From positions 434,001 to 498,000 of the forward strand of contig JAIRYQ010000002.1 of assembly GCA_031267715.1 (NCBI GenBank): a stretch of 64,000 nucleotides of DNA, read 5' to 3'. The DNA comes from Candidatus Endomicrobiellum glyptotermitis (lineage in GTDB: Bacteria > Elusimicrobiota > Endomicrobiia > Endomicrobiales > Endomicrobiaceae). The position numbers and the translations under genes were made by a program. Each line of letters opens with the position of its first letter. Position 1 is the first letter of the stretch. Of the stretch, positions 29,551 to 38,365 are shown one piece after another. Under the pieces are notes generated by a model. It did not search any database and was not told the origin of the DNA. It worked only from the letters and a program-made list of their open reading frames with translations.

Positions 29551-31176
29551 TCAAACTTTTTTAGCGACAGCACCAAAGCTTTTCGCTATTTCCTCTATAT
29601 ATTTAGGTATCGAGCTCTTTTCATCTTCATCAACATTTTTTTTTACGTCACAAACAATAGCATCTGATGAAAGACTTTTTTCGCCAACAACCACATCTCC
29701 CTGAGTTACTACTTTATTTTGAACCATGTTTTTTCTAATAAACACTTTTATTTCTATATTTAGGCCAGATTTTTTTTGGAAAAGTTCTAAAATCTGATTC
29801 CTAAATTCCAAAACTCCATCATAGTCAAACTGTTTTAAAACAGTTAACTGCACAGACGAAGTACCAATTGCTTCAGCTAACGCATTTTTTAAAGACTGCC
29901 CTGTAAGCGGATGCTTCTTTATTATCTCAGAAACAATTTCACCCCATATGCCTATCAAATCCTTACGATTTGAAGCTTTATCAACACTGAACTCCTCTCT
30001 GCGTTTATATCGATTTTTAAAAGTAAATCCTGGTTTGTTTTCAATTTTAATATTTTTCTCCAACTCAACAACTCTATCTATAAGTTCGCCGACGTTATAA
30101 TATGGTTCCGCCATTTTGAGGAGATAAATTTCAAGAAGGATTCTAGGCCGATCATGCCAACGCATTTCTTCAAGAGCTTTTGACAAAAGATTGTTCATAC
30201 GGACATAACGCGAAAGAGAAAATAAAGTTTTCTGGACGTCAAAAAGTCTTTTGTCGTCAGACGAAATTTCAATACCTGATGGATTTATAGAATAAACCAT
30301 GACTTCTCTAAGATAATCTCTCAAGTCCCTTGCAAACTGCAAAATGTCGTATCCTTGTTCAAAAATTTCTTCAACAATTTTTAAAATCTTTTGTATATCT
30401 CCCTTTAAGATGCTTTCGGTAACAGAAGTCAAAGCGTCCTTTGGCAAAAGCCCAAGTAATTCTCTTACACAAGCGCCCGTTACTTTGCCCGAGCTTGAAG
30501 AAACAGCTTGCTCCAGCAAACTTAAAGCGTCCCGCATAGAACCACTAGATGCCGAAGTTATTACACCTACAGCTTCGTCATCTATTTCAAAACCTTCCTT
30601 TCGACCTATACTCTTTATAGCGAAAGAAATTTCAGCACTCGATATGAGCTTAAACATATATCTTTGACATCTTGAAAGAATAGTGGCAGGAACCTTATGT
30701 TGTTCAGTTGTAGCCATAATGAAAACTACATGACTAGGGGGCTCTTCAAGCGTTTTGAGCAAAGCATTAAACGCTTGTATAGTTATTTGATGGACTTCAT
30801 CCATTATATAAATTTTATATTTTGAATTGGCGCTTGAAAATTTTACATTTTCTCTCAAAGCTCTTATTTCATCTATACCGTTATTTGATGCCCCGTCAAT
30901 TTCCAAAACATCTATACTGGAACTTTTTGAAATCGCCAAACAATTCTCGCATATTCCGCATGGTTCAACCGTAGGGCCATTTTTGCAATTTAGAGCTTTG
31001 GCAAGAACCCTAGCCATAGTAGTTTTTCCACAACCTCTAGGTCCACTAAACAGATAGGCATGAGCAATGCGCTTTTCAGAAATTGCATTTCTAAGAGTCT
31101 GTGATATATGCTCCTGCCCTATAATCTCACTAAAATTCTGAGGCCTGAACTTTCTAGCCAAAACAAGATACGACAT
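29551..31176 (-). CDS. dnaX: DNA polymerase III gamma/tau subunit
   Basis: DnaX is the ATPase of the clamp-loader complex. The 541-residue protein has Walker A GPRGCGKTTM near residue 45, a zinc module (CKNGPTVEPCGICENC), Walker B with IYIMDEVHQI, and the ATTEQHKVPATILSRCQR sensor region, followed by the collar domain and a lysine-rich C-terminal part corresponding to a short tau extension. I see no A-rich slippery site that would clearly produce a gamma form. recR follows downstream. Confidence 0.96.
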   Translation of the reverse strand: MSYLVLARKFRPQNFSEIIGQEHISQTLRNAISEKRIAHAYLFSGPRGCGKTTMARVLAKALNCKNGPTVEPCGICENCLAISKSSSIDVLEIDGASNNGIDEIRALRENVKFSSANSKYKIYIMDEVHQITIQAFNALLKTLEEPPSHVVFIMATTEQHKVPATILSRCQRYMFKLISSAEISFAIKSIGRKEGFEIDDEAVGVITSASSGSMRDALSLLEQAVSSSSGKVTGACVRELLGLLPKDALTSVTESILKGDIQKILKIVEEIFEQGYDILQFARDLRDYLREVMVYSINPSGIEISSDDKRLFDVQKTLFSLSRYVRMNNLLSKALEEMRWHDRPRILLEIYLLKMAEPYYNVGELIDRVVELEKNIKIENKPGFTFKNRYKRREEFSVDKASNRKDLIGIWGEIVSEIIKKHPLTGQSLKNALAEAIGTSSVQLTVLKQFDYDGVLEFRNQILELFQKKSGLNIEIKVFIRKNMVQNKVVTQGDVVVGEKSLSSDAIVCDVKKNVDEDEKSSIPKYIEEIAKSFGAVAKKV

Positions 31177-31341
31177 AAAGTAAATTCCCTCACAAAATGG
31201 TACACATTGATTTTAACAAATATATAAATTACATACAATAATGTTAACGATATCTTTTGCCTTAATAATTATATTCAACATTATGATTGATGTAAAAAAA
31301 TTAAAATATTGTTACAATACCTACGTGGTCGAAAATTGTGA

Positions 31342-31412
31342 GGGGCCATAGTTAAACGGGAGAATATATCGTTCGCAACGATAAGATGCGGGTTCAATTC
31401 CCGCTGGTTCCA
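31342..31412 (+). tRNA. tRNA-Ala (anticodon CGC)
   Basis: The sequence folds into a full cloverleaf. The acceptor stem GGGGCCA pairs with TGGTTCC and includes the G3-U70 wobble pair that marks alanine tRNAs. The anticodon stem TATCG/CGATA carries loop TTCGCAA with anticodon CGC, and the T arm is GCGGG-TTCAATT-CCCGC. The discriminator is A and no CCA is encoded. The D stem is short (three pairs). The 71-base length is slightly small but normal. An open frame of about 68 codons overlapping it on the other strand is spurious. Confidence 0.95.
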
Positions 31413-31627
31413 TCTGCTGTTTTTTTCTATCATTATCGTAAGATTTGAAAAATAGGATACTCTTCTGCTTAATGTAATCTTAGACAAGCTTAATCAATGT
31501 TTTAAAGACGCGTTTAGCTTATGGATAAAAACTGTAAGATGATAAATCTTGGAAGATTTAAGACGGACTATGATAAAAATACATATAATTCTCAAGCTCT
31601 TTTGGAATCTTGACAAGGCAAATCCGT

Positions 31628-31696
31628 AAATTTACAAATTCCAATGAGGCCATGGTTGTGGACTTTAAAGAACTAAAAAATATTTTCAGACCATAA
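31628..31696 (+). pseudogene. Fragment resembling QueD (6-carboxytetrahydropterin synthase)
   Basis: The plus-strand frame reads KFTNSNEAMVVDFKELKNIF and then a stop. The EAMVVDFKELK core matches the conserved G-M-V-x-D-F-x-x-L-K motif of the QueD/PTPS family, also seen in the intact queD of this window as GMLIDFTDIK. Flanking sequence does not extend the match, so it would be a short relic of a second QueD-like gene. Because the match is only about a dozen residues it could be accidental. Confidence 0.3.
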
Positions 31697-31985
31697 AATA
31701 ACTTTGATAAATGAGGAAGGAAAAGATTATGAATTTAAGGAAGGCAGTCAGTAAAAGTGCCATTAAAAAGAAATATGAAGATTAAAATTATGCTGAAGGA
31801 TTTGTATGTTCTTTGTTTTGTATCGCAATTTTTTGCTTTTTATACTTGTACAGGATTGCAACCAATAAACAGAAAGATTCAATAAAAATACAATGACATG
31901 TCTCGGAAACTTGAATTAGACTTGATAGAACAAATAATAATATGTTCATGTTAGTTAGATATTTGCTAGAAAATTAGTAATCAAG

Positions 31986-32156
31986 GTGCTGTTTTGTTTA
32001 TTTTTGGTTAGTTTAAGTGGAAGTAGAATGTTGGCTAGTGTGGGCGACTTAAAAGCCGTCTTTAACGGAAGCTTTAAAACCGGTAAATTTAAGAGAGATG
32101 TTGATCCTAGAGTAAAAAAAATGCAAAAACCCCAAAAAAAGGGGACGCAAAAATAG
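31986..32156 (+). pseudogene. Short signal-peptide-bearing frame, likely truncated gene
   Basis: From a possible GTG start the frame encodes 56 residues: a hydrophobic leader (VLFCLFLVSLSGSRMLA) that looks like a signal peptide, then VGDLKAVFNGSFKTGKFKRD and a basic tail ending QKKGTQK. The frame is open further upstream to about 31959, where no good start codon exists. It resembles the first part of an exported protein that was later truncated. A small functional exported peptide is the alternative. No family recognised. Confidence 0.3.
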
Positions 32157-32501
32157 CATTTGTGATATTCAATTTCCACCAACCCCCGATTTTTAAATTT
32201 TATTTGCAACCCTAATCCGCCACTTTGCTGTCGTGACAACGTTATAATTAGCTTGAAAGCGTCCAGACCATTAACACAAAGTCCTTCTTGACTCTTTAAG
32301 TTATGTTAAGTTTTAGTGTATAGGAACTTTTTTATTTACTGTCTATTTTTCAAATTATAGTCACAATAGAATGAATCCATCCCTCATTCCCTTATTTTTT
32401 TCTGTTACAGCAACAACAGCCACCTTTTGTTAAGCGTTTTAATAAAACTACAACAAGTAGAAATGATAATAGGTAACAAAATATCATCAATTTTTCTTAA
32501 T

Positions 32502-34595
32502 CTATACGCCTATTTTTAACAACGTTCCAATTTGAAAGACAACAAACGAAGTTACCCATGCAAAAACTGCATTCCCTACAACAATAAGCGCAAGATATCT
32601 GTAACTTGAACCACTCTCTTTAAAAAAAACTATCACACACATTGCGCACGGCGTATAAATCAAACAAAAAACAAGAAAGCTCAAACCTTTTAAAGGTGAC
32701 CAGTCTTCGTCGCAAGCAATTTTTTTCCTCAAAGATTTAGAATTGCAAGAATTGGATCCTTCAATAGAATAAATTGTCCCTAAAGTGCTTACAATCGTCT
32801 CTTTTGCCGCAAGACCAGCTACAAAAGCAATTGTCCTACTAGCATCCATGCCTATAGGTTTAAATAAAGGCTCCAAGATTTTTCCCGCTCTTCCCGCTAA
32901 ACCATATTTTAATTGTACCGCAGCCTTTTCACTTTTTGTCAGATTTTCGTCTACAGGAGCTCTAGGATAGGCAAACACAGCCCACACTAAAACTGACATA
33001 AACACAACTACAGTCCCGGCTTTTCGTAAATAGAGCCAGCTCCTTTCCCACATTTTTAAAAGTAAGCCCTTAATTTGAGGCATATGATAAGGAGGAAGCT
33101 CCATAACAAAATGAGCTGGCTCACCTTTCAAAAGTGTTTTGCTTAATATCTTTGCAGTGGCAAAAGCAATGATAACACTTAAAATATATATTAAAGACAT
33201 AATATTCGCTCGATTTTTTGATGAAAAAAAAGCTCCTGTAATCAAAGCACATACTGGAAGTTTAGCACCACATATCATAAAAGGCACAACAAACATGGTT
33301 ATAATTCTGTCACGTTTAGAATCTAAAGTTCTAGTAGAAAGGATACCAGGTACAGCACACCCATTGGTTGAAATCATCAATGGCAAAAAGGACTTACCAT
33401 GAAGACCGAATTTACTCATAATTTTATCCATTACAAAAGCAGCTCTAGCCATATATCCTGAGTCTTCAAAAAACGCTATCGCCAAAAACATAAGCAGTAT
33501 TAATGGAAAAAATCCTAATACTCCGCTCAACCCACCAATTATTCCATCAACAACCAAAGACCTAGTTAATTCTTCTAAAATGACACTTCTGACAACATCG
33601 CTAAGCCGTTCAAAAAGCTTTTCAAAAATATTCACAATAGGTTCTGAAAAAACAAACGCAAACTTGAAAATTATATAAATTATAATCACAAAAATTGGAG
33701 TTCCAAGATATTTATTAAGCACAAAATTATCTATAATCTCAGTCATGTCAATTTTTTTCTTATCTGTTTTTTTTATAACTGTTTTTACTACAGAGTTTGC
33801 GAAACCATAGCGCCTGTCAGCTATTTCAGTTCCCACTCCATTACCGAAGTGCCTTTTAATATGCTCTCTACTCCTGTCAAGTTGACTCAAAATAATACTC
33901 TTTTTGTCCGTCTTGCAAACAAGTTTTAACGCTAAGGGATCATTGTCTAAAAGTTTTATTGAAAGCCAGCTTTTTGGGAATTTTGACAATTGAGGATCTT
34001 TTGATATAAGCTTTTCAAGCTTATCAATTTCTTCTTTAATGTTTTCGCCGTAGTCAACTTTAGCCGTTATTTGTTTCTTTAACTTTCCTTCTTCCACTAC
34101 ATCTACAATATAATCTAGAATACTGGTTATGCCTATATCCTTATTTGTCAGTGCGATAAAGACTGGAACTCCCAAAAGATTTGACATCATCTCCTTATCT
34201 ATAACTTTACCTTGCAACCCTAGAATGTCAATCATATTCAAAACTATCATAACAGAAATCCCTAGCTCTACGATCTGCGTAAATAAATAAAGACTACGTT
34301 CCATCTTAGAGGCATCAATAACATTGATCACAATATCAAGTTTTTCGTTGACTAGGAAATCTCTTGATACTATTTCATCATCAGAATATGCCGAAAGACT
34401 GTATATACCAGGCAAATCAACAAAATTTATATTATACCCTCTGTGACTTTTAAAACCATCTTTTTTTTCCACTGTCACACCGGGATAATTGCCAACACTT
34501 TGATTAGCCCCTGTCAAACTATTGAATATTGTAGATTTACCAATATTAGGATTGCCCACCAGAACAACAGTAATATCTTTCTTTGGTATACTCAA
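32502..34595 (-). CDS. feoB: Ferrous iron transport protein B
   Basis: FeoB is the inner-membrane Fe(II) transporter with a cytosolic GTPase domain. The N-terminal G domain has GNPNIGKST (14-22), DLPGIYSL, and NMID for guanine recognition. It is followed by a helical spacer and a membrane part with the two Gate motifs, including FFPLILLMFLAIAFFEDSGYMAR (shown here in part) and the matching Cys-containing STNGCAVPG. Length 697 is normal. Translation starts at TTG (34593-34595), which overlaps the feoA stop as TTGA, implying coupling. Regulation probably goes through the DtxR-type protein encoded nearby. Confidence 0.95.
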   Translation of the reverse strand: MSIPKKDITVVLVGNPNIGKSTIFNSLTGANQSVGNYPGVTVEKKDGFKSHRGYNINFVDLPGIYSLSAYSDDEIVSRDFLVNEKLDIVINVIDASKMERSLYLFTQIVELGISVMIVLNMIDILGLQGKVIDKEMMSNLLGVPVFIALTNKDIGITSILDYIVDVVEEGKLKKQITAKVDYGENIKEEIDKLEKLISKDPQLSKFPKSWLSIKLLDNDPLALKLVCKTDKKSIILSQLDRSREHIKRHFGNGVGTEIADRRYGFANSVVKTVIKKTDKKKIDMTEIIDNFVLNKYLGTPIFVIIIYIIFKFAFVFSEPIVNIFEKLFERLSDVVRSVILEELTRSLVVDGIIGGLSGVLGFFPLILLMFLAIAFFEDSGYMARAAFVMDKIMSKFGLHGKSFLPLMISTNGCAVPGILSTRTLDSKRDRIITMFVVPFMICGAKLPVCALITGAFFSSKNRANIMSLIYILSVIIAFATAKILSKTLLKGEPAHFVMELPPYHMPQIKGLLLKMWERSWLYLRKAGTVVVFMSVLVWAVFAYPRAPVDENLTKSEKAAVQLKYGLAGRAGKILEPLFKPIGMDASRTIAFVAGLAAKETIVSTLGTIYSIEGSNSCNSKSLRKKIACDEDWSPLKGLSFLVFCLIYTPCAMCVIVFFKESGSSYRYLALIVVGNAVFAWVTSFVVFQIGTLLKIGV

Positions 34596-35023
34596 TTATT
34601 TTTTTTCTCCCTCAGTAAAATTTTATCTGCAACTTCACTGCTTAAAGCGATTTTAGCGCCTTTTATTTTAATTACCACACCTCCTCCTCCACTTAGACTA
34701 CTGTTGTCAATAACAGCCAAATCTTCACCCGGAACAAAACCCATTTCAAGAAGTCTATGCCTAAGTTTTCTATCACAATAAGCCTCAAATAGTTCATATC
34801 TCCCCGGACTAGCACAACTCAATTTAGTGAAATTGTTAGCTACATCCTCATTAAAAGACCTAAATACATGAATATTTCTATGAAAATGATCATAGTTGCA
34901 ATATCTGCCTTTCATCCCCCTATGAATATGTCTATTATTCATGTGCCTATAAAAGTGAGGCTTTCTTGAGTGTCTATGCAAACACCCGTAAATATAACGT
35001 AAAATCCTCCTAAATCGTTTCAT
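34592..35023 (-). CDS. feoA: FeoA protein with histidine-rich N-terminal extension
   Basis: FeoA is a small SH3-like partner of FeoB. The FeoA domain occupies about residues 65-140 (SPGRYELFEAYCDRKLRHRL, MGFVPGEDLAVI, GGGVVIKIKGAKIALSSEVA). The first 60 residues are unusual: very basic and rich in histidine and aromatic residues (for example HRHSRKPHFYRHMNNRHIHR and YDHFHRNIH), so the protein is about twice the usual FeoA length. The extension could bind iron or another metal. ATG at 35021-35023 with a purine-rich GAGG site about 8 bases upstream. It is the first gene of the feo transcript. Confidence 0.85.
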   Translation of the reverse strand: MKRFRRILRYIYGCLHRHSRKPHFYRHMNNRHIHRGMKGRYCNYDHFHRNIHVFRSFNEDVANNFTKLSCASPGRYELFEAYCDRKLRHRLLEMGFVPGEDLAVIDNSSLSGGGGVVIKIKGAKIALSSEVADKILLREKKNN

Positions 35024-35044
35024 ACCTTCCCCTCTTTCCTTTTT

Positions 35045-35077
35045 TTAGTTAAATATAATTATTTTAGTTTAATCTAA
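35045..35077. promoter_or_regulatory. Putative DtxR-type operator pair upstream of feoA
   Basis: Two similar 14-base sites lie 19 bases apart just upstream of feoA: TTAGTTAAATATAA at 35045-35058 and TTAGTTTAATCTAA at 35064-35077. The second is a near-perfect palindrome (TTAG/CTAA arms around TTAA, 12 of 14 positions symmetric). It resembles the TTAGGTTAGCCTAA core of DtxR/IdeR operators. A DtxR-family gene lies next door and has a related sequence upstream, so these are probably iron- or manganese-responsive repressor sites. Not proven by sequence alone. Confidence 0.5.
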
Positions 35078-35152
35078 CTTATTACTAAAACAAACACATA
35101 CCGCCATATGTTTTTAACATACCTTTCTATTCTTGCTTGTTATCTACTTTTA

Positions 35153-35617
35153 TCACTGTTTTTCCAAATACTCTTTCAAACTGATAGCATCTTCTTTCTT
35201 TGAAAGAAAACTTTTTTCCAAAAGAATATATAATTTTTTAAGCCTTCGTATAGTCTCTGTTCCGACTAAATGCTCTATCTGGCAAGCCTCTTTATTGGCG
35301 GTTTTGCCGTTTATAAATAACAAGTTATTTATAAATCTATACAATATATCATGCTTTTTCTGAATTTCTAAAGCTATTTTTTCTCCCTCTTCGGTCAAAT
35401 CCACATATCCATATTTTTCGTGTATTACAAATCCATTTTCAGTCAAAAAGTTAATCGCAACGTTAACGCTTGAGCTCCTAACATTTAAAGATTTTGCAAC
35501 ATCACCTATTCTAGTGCATTTTTTTCCTTTTTTTAACGCCGCTATGGTCTCGAGATAATTTTCAAGAGAAGCACTTAGATTATTAAAGCATTTTCTTTTT
35601 TTTAGATTTATATCCAT
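35153..35617 (-). CDS. DtxR/MntR-family metal-dependent regulator
   Basis: The 154-residue protein has a winged helix-turn-helix at residues 12-75 (ENYLETIAALKKGKKCTRIG, VAKSLNVRSSSVNVAINFLT, YVDLTEEGEKIA) and the dimerisation and metal-binding helices (HDILYRFINNLL, ACQIEHLVGTETIRRL). These contain the usual Cys/Glu/His ligand positions (E-A-C-Q-I-E-H). It lacks a C-terminal SH3-like domain, so it is MntR-sized. The ATG at 35615-35617 follows AGGATG. Its place upstream of feoA-feoB suggests it represses iron uptake when metal is sufficient; manganese is the alternative effector. Confidence 0.88.
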   Translation of the reverse strand: MDINLKKRKCFNNLSASLENYLETIAALKKGKKCTRIGDVAKSLNVRSSSVNVAINFLTENGFVIHEKYGYVDLTEEGEKIALEIQKKHDILYRFINNLLFINGKTANKEACQIEHLVGTETIRRLKKLYILLEKSFLSKKEDAISLKEYLEKQ

Positions 35618-35685
35618 TGTTCAACATCCTCAAACTCTGAAAGCGTAAGTTGCAAATAATTATTTTATAGATTAATACAAAATTC

Positions 35686-35700
35686 TTAGTTTAATATCAA
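35686..35700. promoter_or_regulatory. Possible DtxR-type site upstream of its own gene
   Basis: TTAGTTTAATATCAA lies about 70 bases upstream of the regulator start and shares TTAGTTTAAT with the better site in front of feoA. A weaker related sequence (TTATAGATTAATACAA) precedes it at 35665-35680. This would allow autoregulation. The right half is degenerate, so confidence is low. Confidence 0.35.
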
Positions 35701-36257
35701 ATTTCAAGCGGATAGAATGGGATGCTATAGCCTCTCTCTAGCCATATAAATACCATCAAAGCCCACCACAACAACCCTATAAAAAAAAAGGGGGGAAGAA
35801 GGAGAGTAGAGAGAGCCCCACACCGTCACAAATCAACCACAAGGCCCTGACGTCTACATTTTTGTACCCGTTTTGTATGTGGTATAAATATATACCCCGT
35901 ATATAAAACTAAAATACAAACGATTAAGCTAAGACTTGATCAATATAAAAAACATTTACCTCTACCGCAAAAGCATGTTTACCGCACGCGGTCCATCCTA
36001 AATATTCTCATTGCTATCACAAATATATCTCACTACTTTTTTATCATTGATTAAAGTTGAACTATTAAGATCAAAAAATGTCACACCAATACAAGTTAAT
36101 AATATCTTCAATAAGCAGCACTCTGTGATGATAATTCTCAGGATACTTAAGCAAACTCTTATGATAAACGTCTAAAAAACAAAGGGGTTTTTATAAATTT
36201 AAAATACAAGGCTGTTTATCAAAATAGACATTCAAACGTATCGCTTGCTGATGTCTC

Positions 36258-36284
36258 CTCTCCTCCCCCCAAAAAAGAGGAGAG
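36258..36284. repeat. Perfect 8-bp inverted repeat
   Basis: CTCTCCTC at 36258-36265 is followed after a C5A6 spacer by GAGGAGAG at 36277-36284, then TTTA. The stem is perfect but short, and the T run is weak, so terminator function is only possible. It may mark the end of a vanished plus-strand transcript. Confidence 0.3.
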
Positions 36285-36455
36285 TTTATGATAATAGACG
36301 CGATATTACAGCGTTCATAAAAGCACCTCAAGCGTTTATTGTGTGTCTACTACATTTGTTTATAACTTCTTAAAAATTCTCTTGTAACCCTCTCCATCTT
36401 TCTACTTCATTTACCTTGTCAGGAATAACATATAGGACGACTATCATAATCTTTT

Positions 36456-36608
36456 TTAGATATTATTTGTATCTTCTTGACAAAGTGGAAATAGCAGTTC
36501 AAATTCATAAAATGACCCGTAAGTTTTTTTCATCCTGATCCTGGCTGGACACGCAAAAAATTTAATGCTAACCAAGAAAATCAACAATACAATTGATAAC
36601 TTTTTCAT
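36456..36608 (-). pseudogene. 50-residue signal-peptide frame, likely truncated exported protein
   Basis: From the ATG at 36606-36608 the frame reads a typical signal peptide (MKKLSIVLLIFLVSIKFFAC) with a cysteine at the expected lipoprotein position. It continues for 30 residues (ARIRMKKTYGSFYEFELLFP) and stops. The mature part is too short for a domain. It is most likely the surviving 5' end of a decayed lipoprotein or secreted protein gene. A small functional lipoprotein cannot be excluded. Confidence 0.35.
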
Positions 36609-36796
36609 TTTTTAAGCCAAAACCCCATCAAACACTTACTTATATATTTGCAATAATTAAAGTATCCTCATTATTACCATATTTAATAATAGTTTTTTAT
36701 ATTATTCCTTAATTGCTAAATCTGTTAATATAAAATTAATCTTTTATACAAAAACCTTATGTTATTATTATGATTATGTTACAATAAAAGGGGTAC

Positions 36797-38149
36797 ATGA
36801 AAAGCATAATTATACCTCAGAATTATAAATCAATAATTCATAAAATTTACATCACTGCAATAGAAAACAAGTTCAATGTATATATCGCAGGTGGATTTGT
36901 AAGAGATTTACTCATCAATAGAGAACCTAAAGATCTAGATATTATGGTTTGTGGTGGAAAATCTGAAGCGGATAGAAGGCTAGCCGGGATCAACTTCTCA
37001 AAAATTTTAGCAAATAAATACACCCTCTCCAGCCCAATCTTATTTGAAAAATTTGGAACTTCTAAATTGTTTCTTGATAACAAAGAAATAGAGTTTGTTA
37101 TGCCTAGAAAAGAATATTACGACGCAAATTCTAGAAATCCTTATACTCAAATTGCTCCCCTAAAACAAGACGCCCTAAGACGCGATTTTACGATTAACGC
37201 TTTGTTTTTAAGACTCAGCGATATGAAAATCCTAGATTTTACTCGTCAGGGTATTAAAGACATTGAAAACAAAATTATAAGAGTAACCGATACCGCGAAT
37301 GCTGAAACAATATTCAAACAAGATCCTTTGAGAGTTTTACGCGCCATGCGACAGAGTTTGCAACTTAACTTTAAAATTGAACCTCAAACTTTTAGCGCAA
37401 TGGAAAAGTCAGCGTCACGCATTAAAATTGTTTCACCGGAACGTATAAGAGATGAGATTAATAAAATTTTGACCGCAAAAAATCCGTCAAAAACATTTAT
37501 ATTAATGTTAAAAATTAATTTGCTAAACAATATTTTACCCGGATTACAGAAATTAAAACAAACAGGGAAATATTCAGTTGACAACGCATTTGCACACACT
37601 ATGAAAGTTATAGATAGCACAAGAAATGATATCATTTTAAGAATGGCAGTTTTAATGCATGGTATTGCAAGATACTCGAAATGTGAAAAGTCATGCGTGA
37701 AAAACATCAAAGAGATTAAACTTATTTTAGGTAGATTAAAGTATTCAAAAGAATTTATAAAAAGAACTGCATCTATCATACAAAACAGTATATATACTAA
37801 AATATATTCAAGCAATTGGACAGACGGCATGGTACGAAAATTTGCTAAAAAGTGTGGAAATGAGTTAGATTTAACAATGGATTTTTTAAGAGCATACTAC
37901 GCTAAAAACGATAATCGCATTAAAATAAACGAACTCAAAAAAAGAATTGAAGATTTAAAATCAAAGAATATTTTGTATAACAATCCAATTTTAACAGGAA
38001 AAGAAATAATAAAAATATTTAACAATCCCGCGGGAAAATGGATACAAAACGCAAAAAATAAAGTAGAGGAAATACAATTAGAAAATCCTAGACTCACAAA
38101 AGAGCAAGCAATTAAGATAGTAGAAGATATGTTAAATAAACAGGAATAA
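36797..38149 (+). CDS. cca: tRNA nucleotidyltransferase/poly(A) polymerase family protein
   Basis: This class II nucleotidyltransferase would add or repair the 3' CCA of tRNAs. That is needed here because neither tRNA gene in the window encodes CCA. The 450-residue protein has the head-domain motif GGFVRD (32-37) with the metal-binding pair D46/D48 in PKDLDIM, then RRDFTINAL near 128-136 and DPLRVLRAMR near 176-185. A C-terminal HD-type domain is present but its core HD-I-G-K motif reads H288-G289-I-A-R, so the phosphohydrolase aspartate is lost. Strong ribosome site AAAAGGGG. A poly(A) polymerase role is the alternative. Confidence 0.85.
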   Translation: MKSIIIPQNYKSIIHKIYITAIENKFNVYIAGGFVRDLLINREPKDLDIMVCGGKSEADRRLAGINFSKILANKYTLSSPILFEKFGTSKLFLDNKEIEFVMPRKEYYDANSRNPYTQIAPLKQDALRRDFTINALFLRLSDMKILDFTRQGIKDIENKIIRVTDTANAETIFKQDPLRVLRAMRQSLQLNFKIEPQTFSAMEKSASRIKIVSPERIRDEINKILTAKNPSKTFILMLKINLLNNILPGLQKLKQTGKYSVDNAFAHTMKVIDSTRNDIILRMAVLMHGIARYSKCEKSCVKNIKEIKLILGRLKYSKEFIKRTASIIQNSIYTKIYSSNWTDGMVRKFAKKCGNELDLTMDFLRAYYAKNDNRIKINELKKRIEDLKSKNILYNNPILTGKEIIKIFNNPAGKWIQNAKNKVEEIQLENPRLTKEQAIKIVEDMLNKQE

Positions 38150-38179
38150 AGATGTCGAAGATCAAGAGAAGAACATAAA

Positions 38180-38365
38180 ATGTCATGGGAATTTTACAAT
38201 AAGCACAGCAGTGACGATAAAATTGAAAAGAAAACAATAAAAACAAGGACAGCACACGTCACTGGGAATGGCTATCGCGTAAAAATAAGGAGAATTTTAC
38301 ACAAGTGTTTTGAGGTCTTGTATATTTTTTTTGATTGCTCAGTCTTCTATTATTATAGCTGCTGA
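38180..38365 (+). pseudogene. Short frame after cca, probable gene remnant
   Basis: A 61-codon frame starts at an ATG 31 bases after cca, with AGAGAAG upstream. The first 45 residues are polar and basic (MSWEFYNKHSSDDKIEKKTI, HVTGNGYRVKIRRILHKC). The last part runs into the antisense of queD, where it becomes a hydrophobic, tyrosine-rich tail that looks accidental. I do not recognise it. It may be the 5' part of a gene that lost its end when queD became adjacent. Confidence 0.25.

Larger units (their letters stand above)
31413..32501 (+). other. Decayed stretch between tRNA-Ala and feoB
   Basis: About 1.1 kb with several short plus-strand remnants. One at 31628-31696 reads like part of a QueD protein. 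Around 31730-31890 a lysine-rich frame (KAVSKSAIKKKYED) runs through a stop into a hydrophobic stretch (FVCSLFCIAIFCFLYLYRIA), as expected of a broken membrane protein gene. A signal-peptide-like frame lies at 31986-32156. The region as a whole looks like several inactivated genes. The minus-strand frame at 31955-32239 has no support. Confidence 0.45.
35701..36796. other. Gene-poor stretch between the regulator and cca
   Basis: About 1.1 kb without a conserved gene. It holds a purine tract near 35779-35815, an inverted repeat at 36258-36284, and a short signal-peptide-like frame on the minus strand at 36456-36608. The rest has stops in all frames and no RNA gene I can identify. Confidence 0.45.

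Noticed and set aside
29551-31176. Programmed frameshift in dnaX
   Set aside because: No A-rich slippery heptamer followed by a hairpin was evident near the gamma/tau boundary.
31281-31487. 68-codon minus-strand frame over tRNA-Ala
   Set aside because: It covers the tRNA gene and has no protein-like features.
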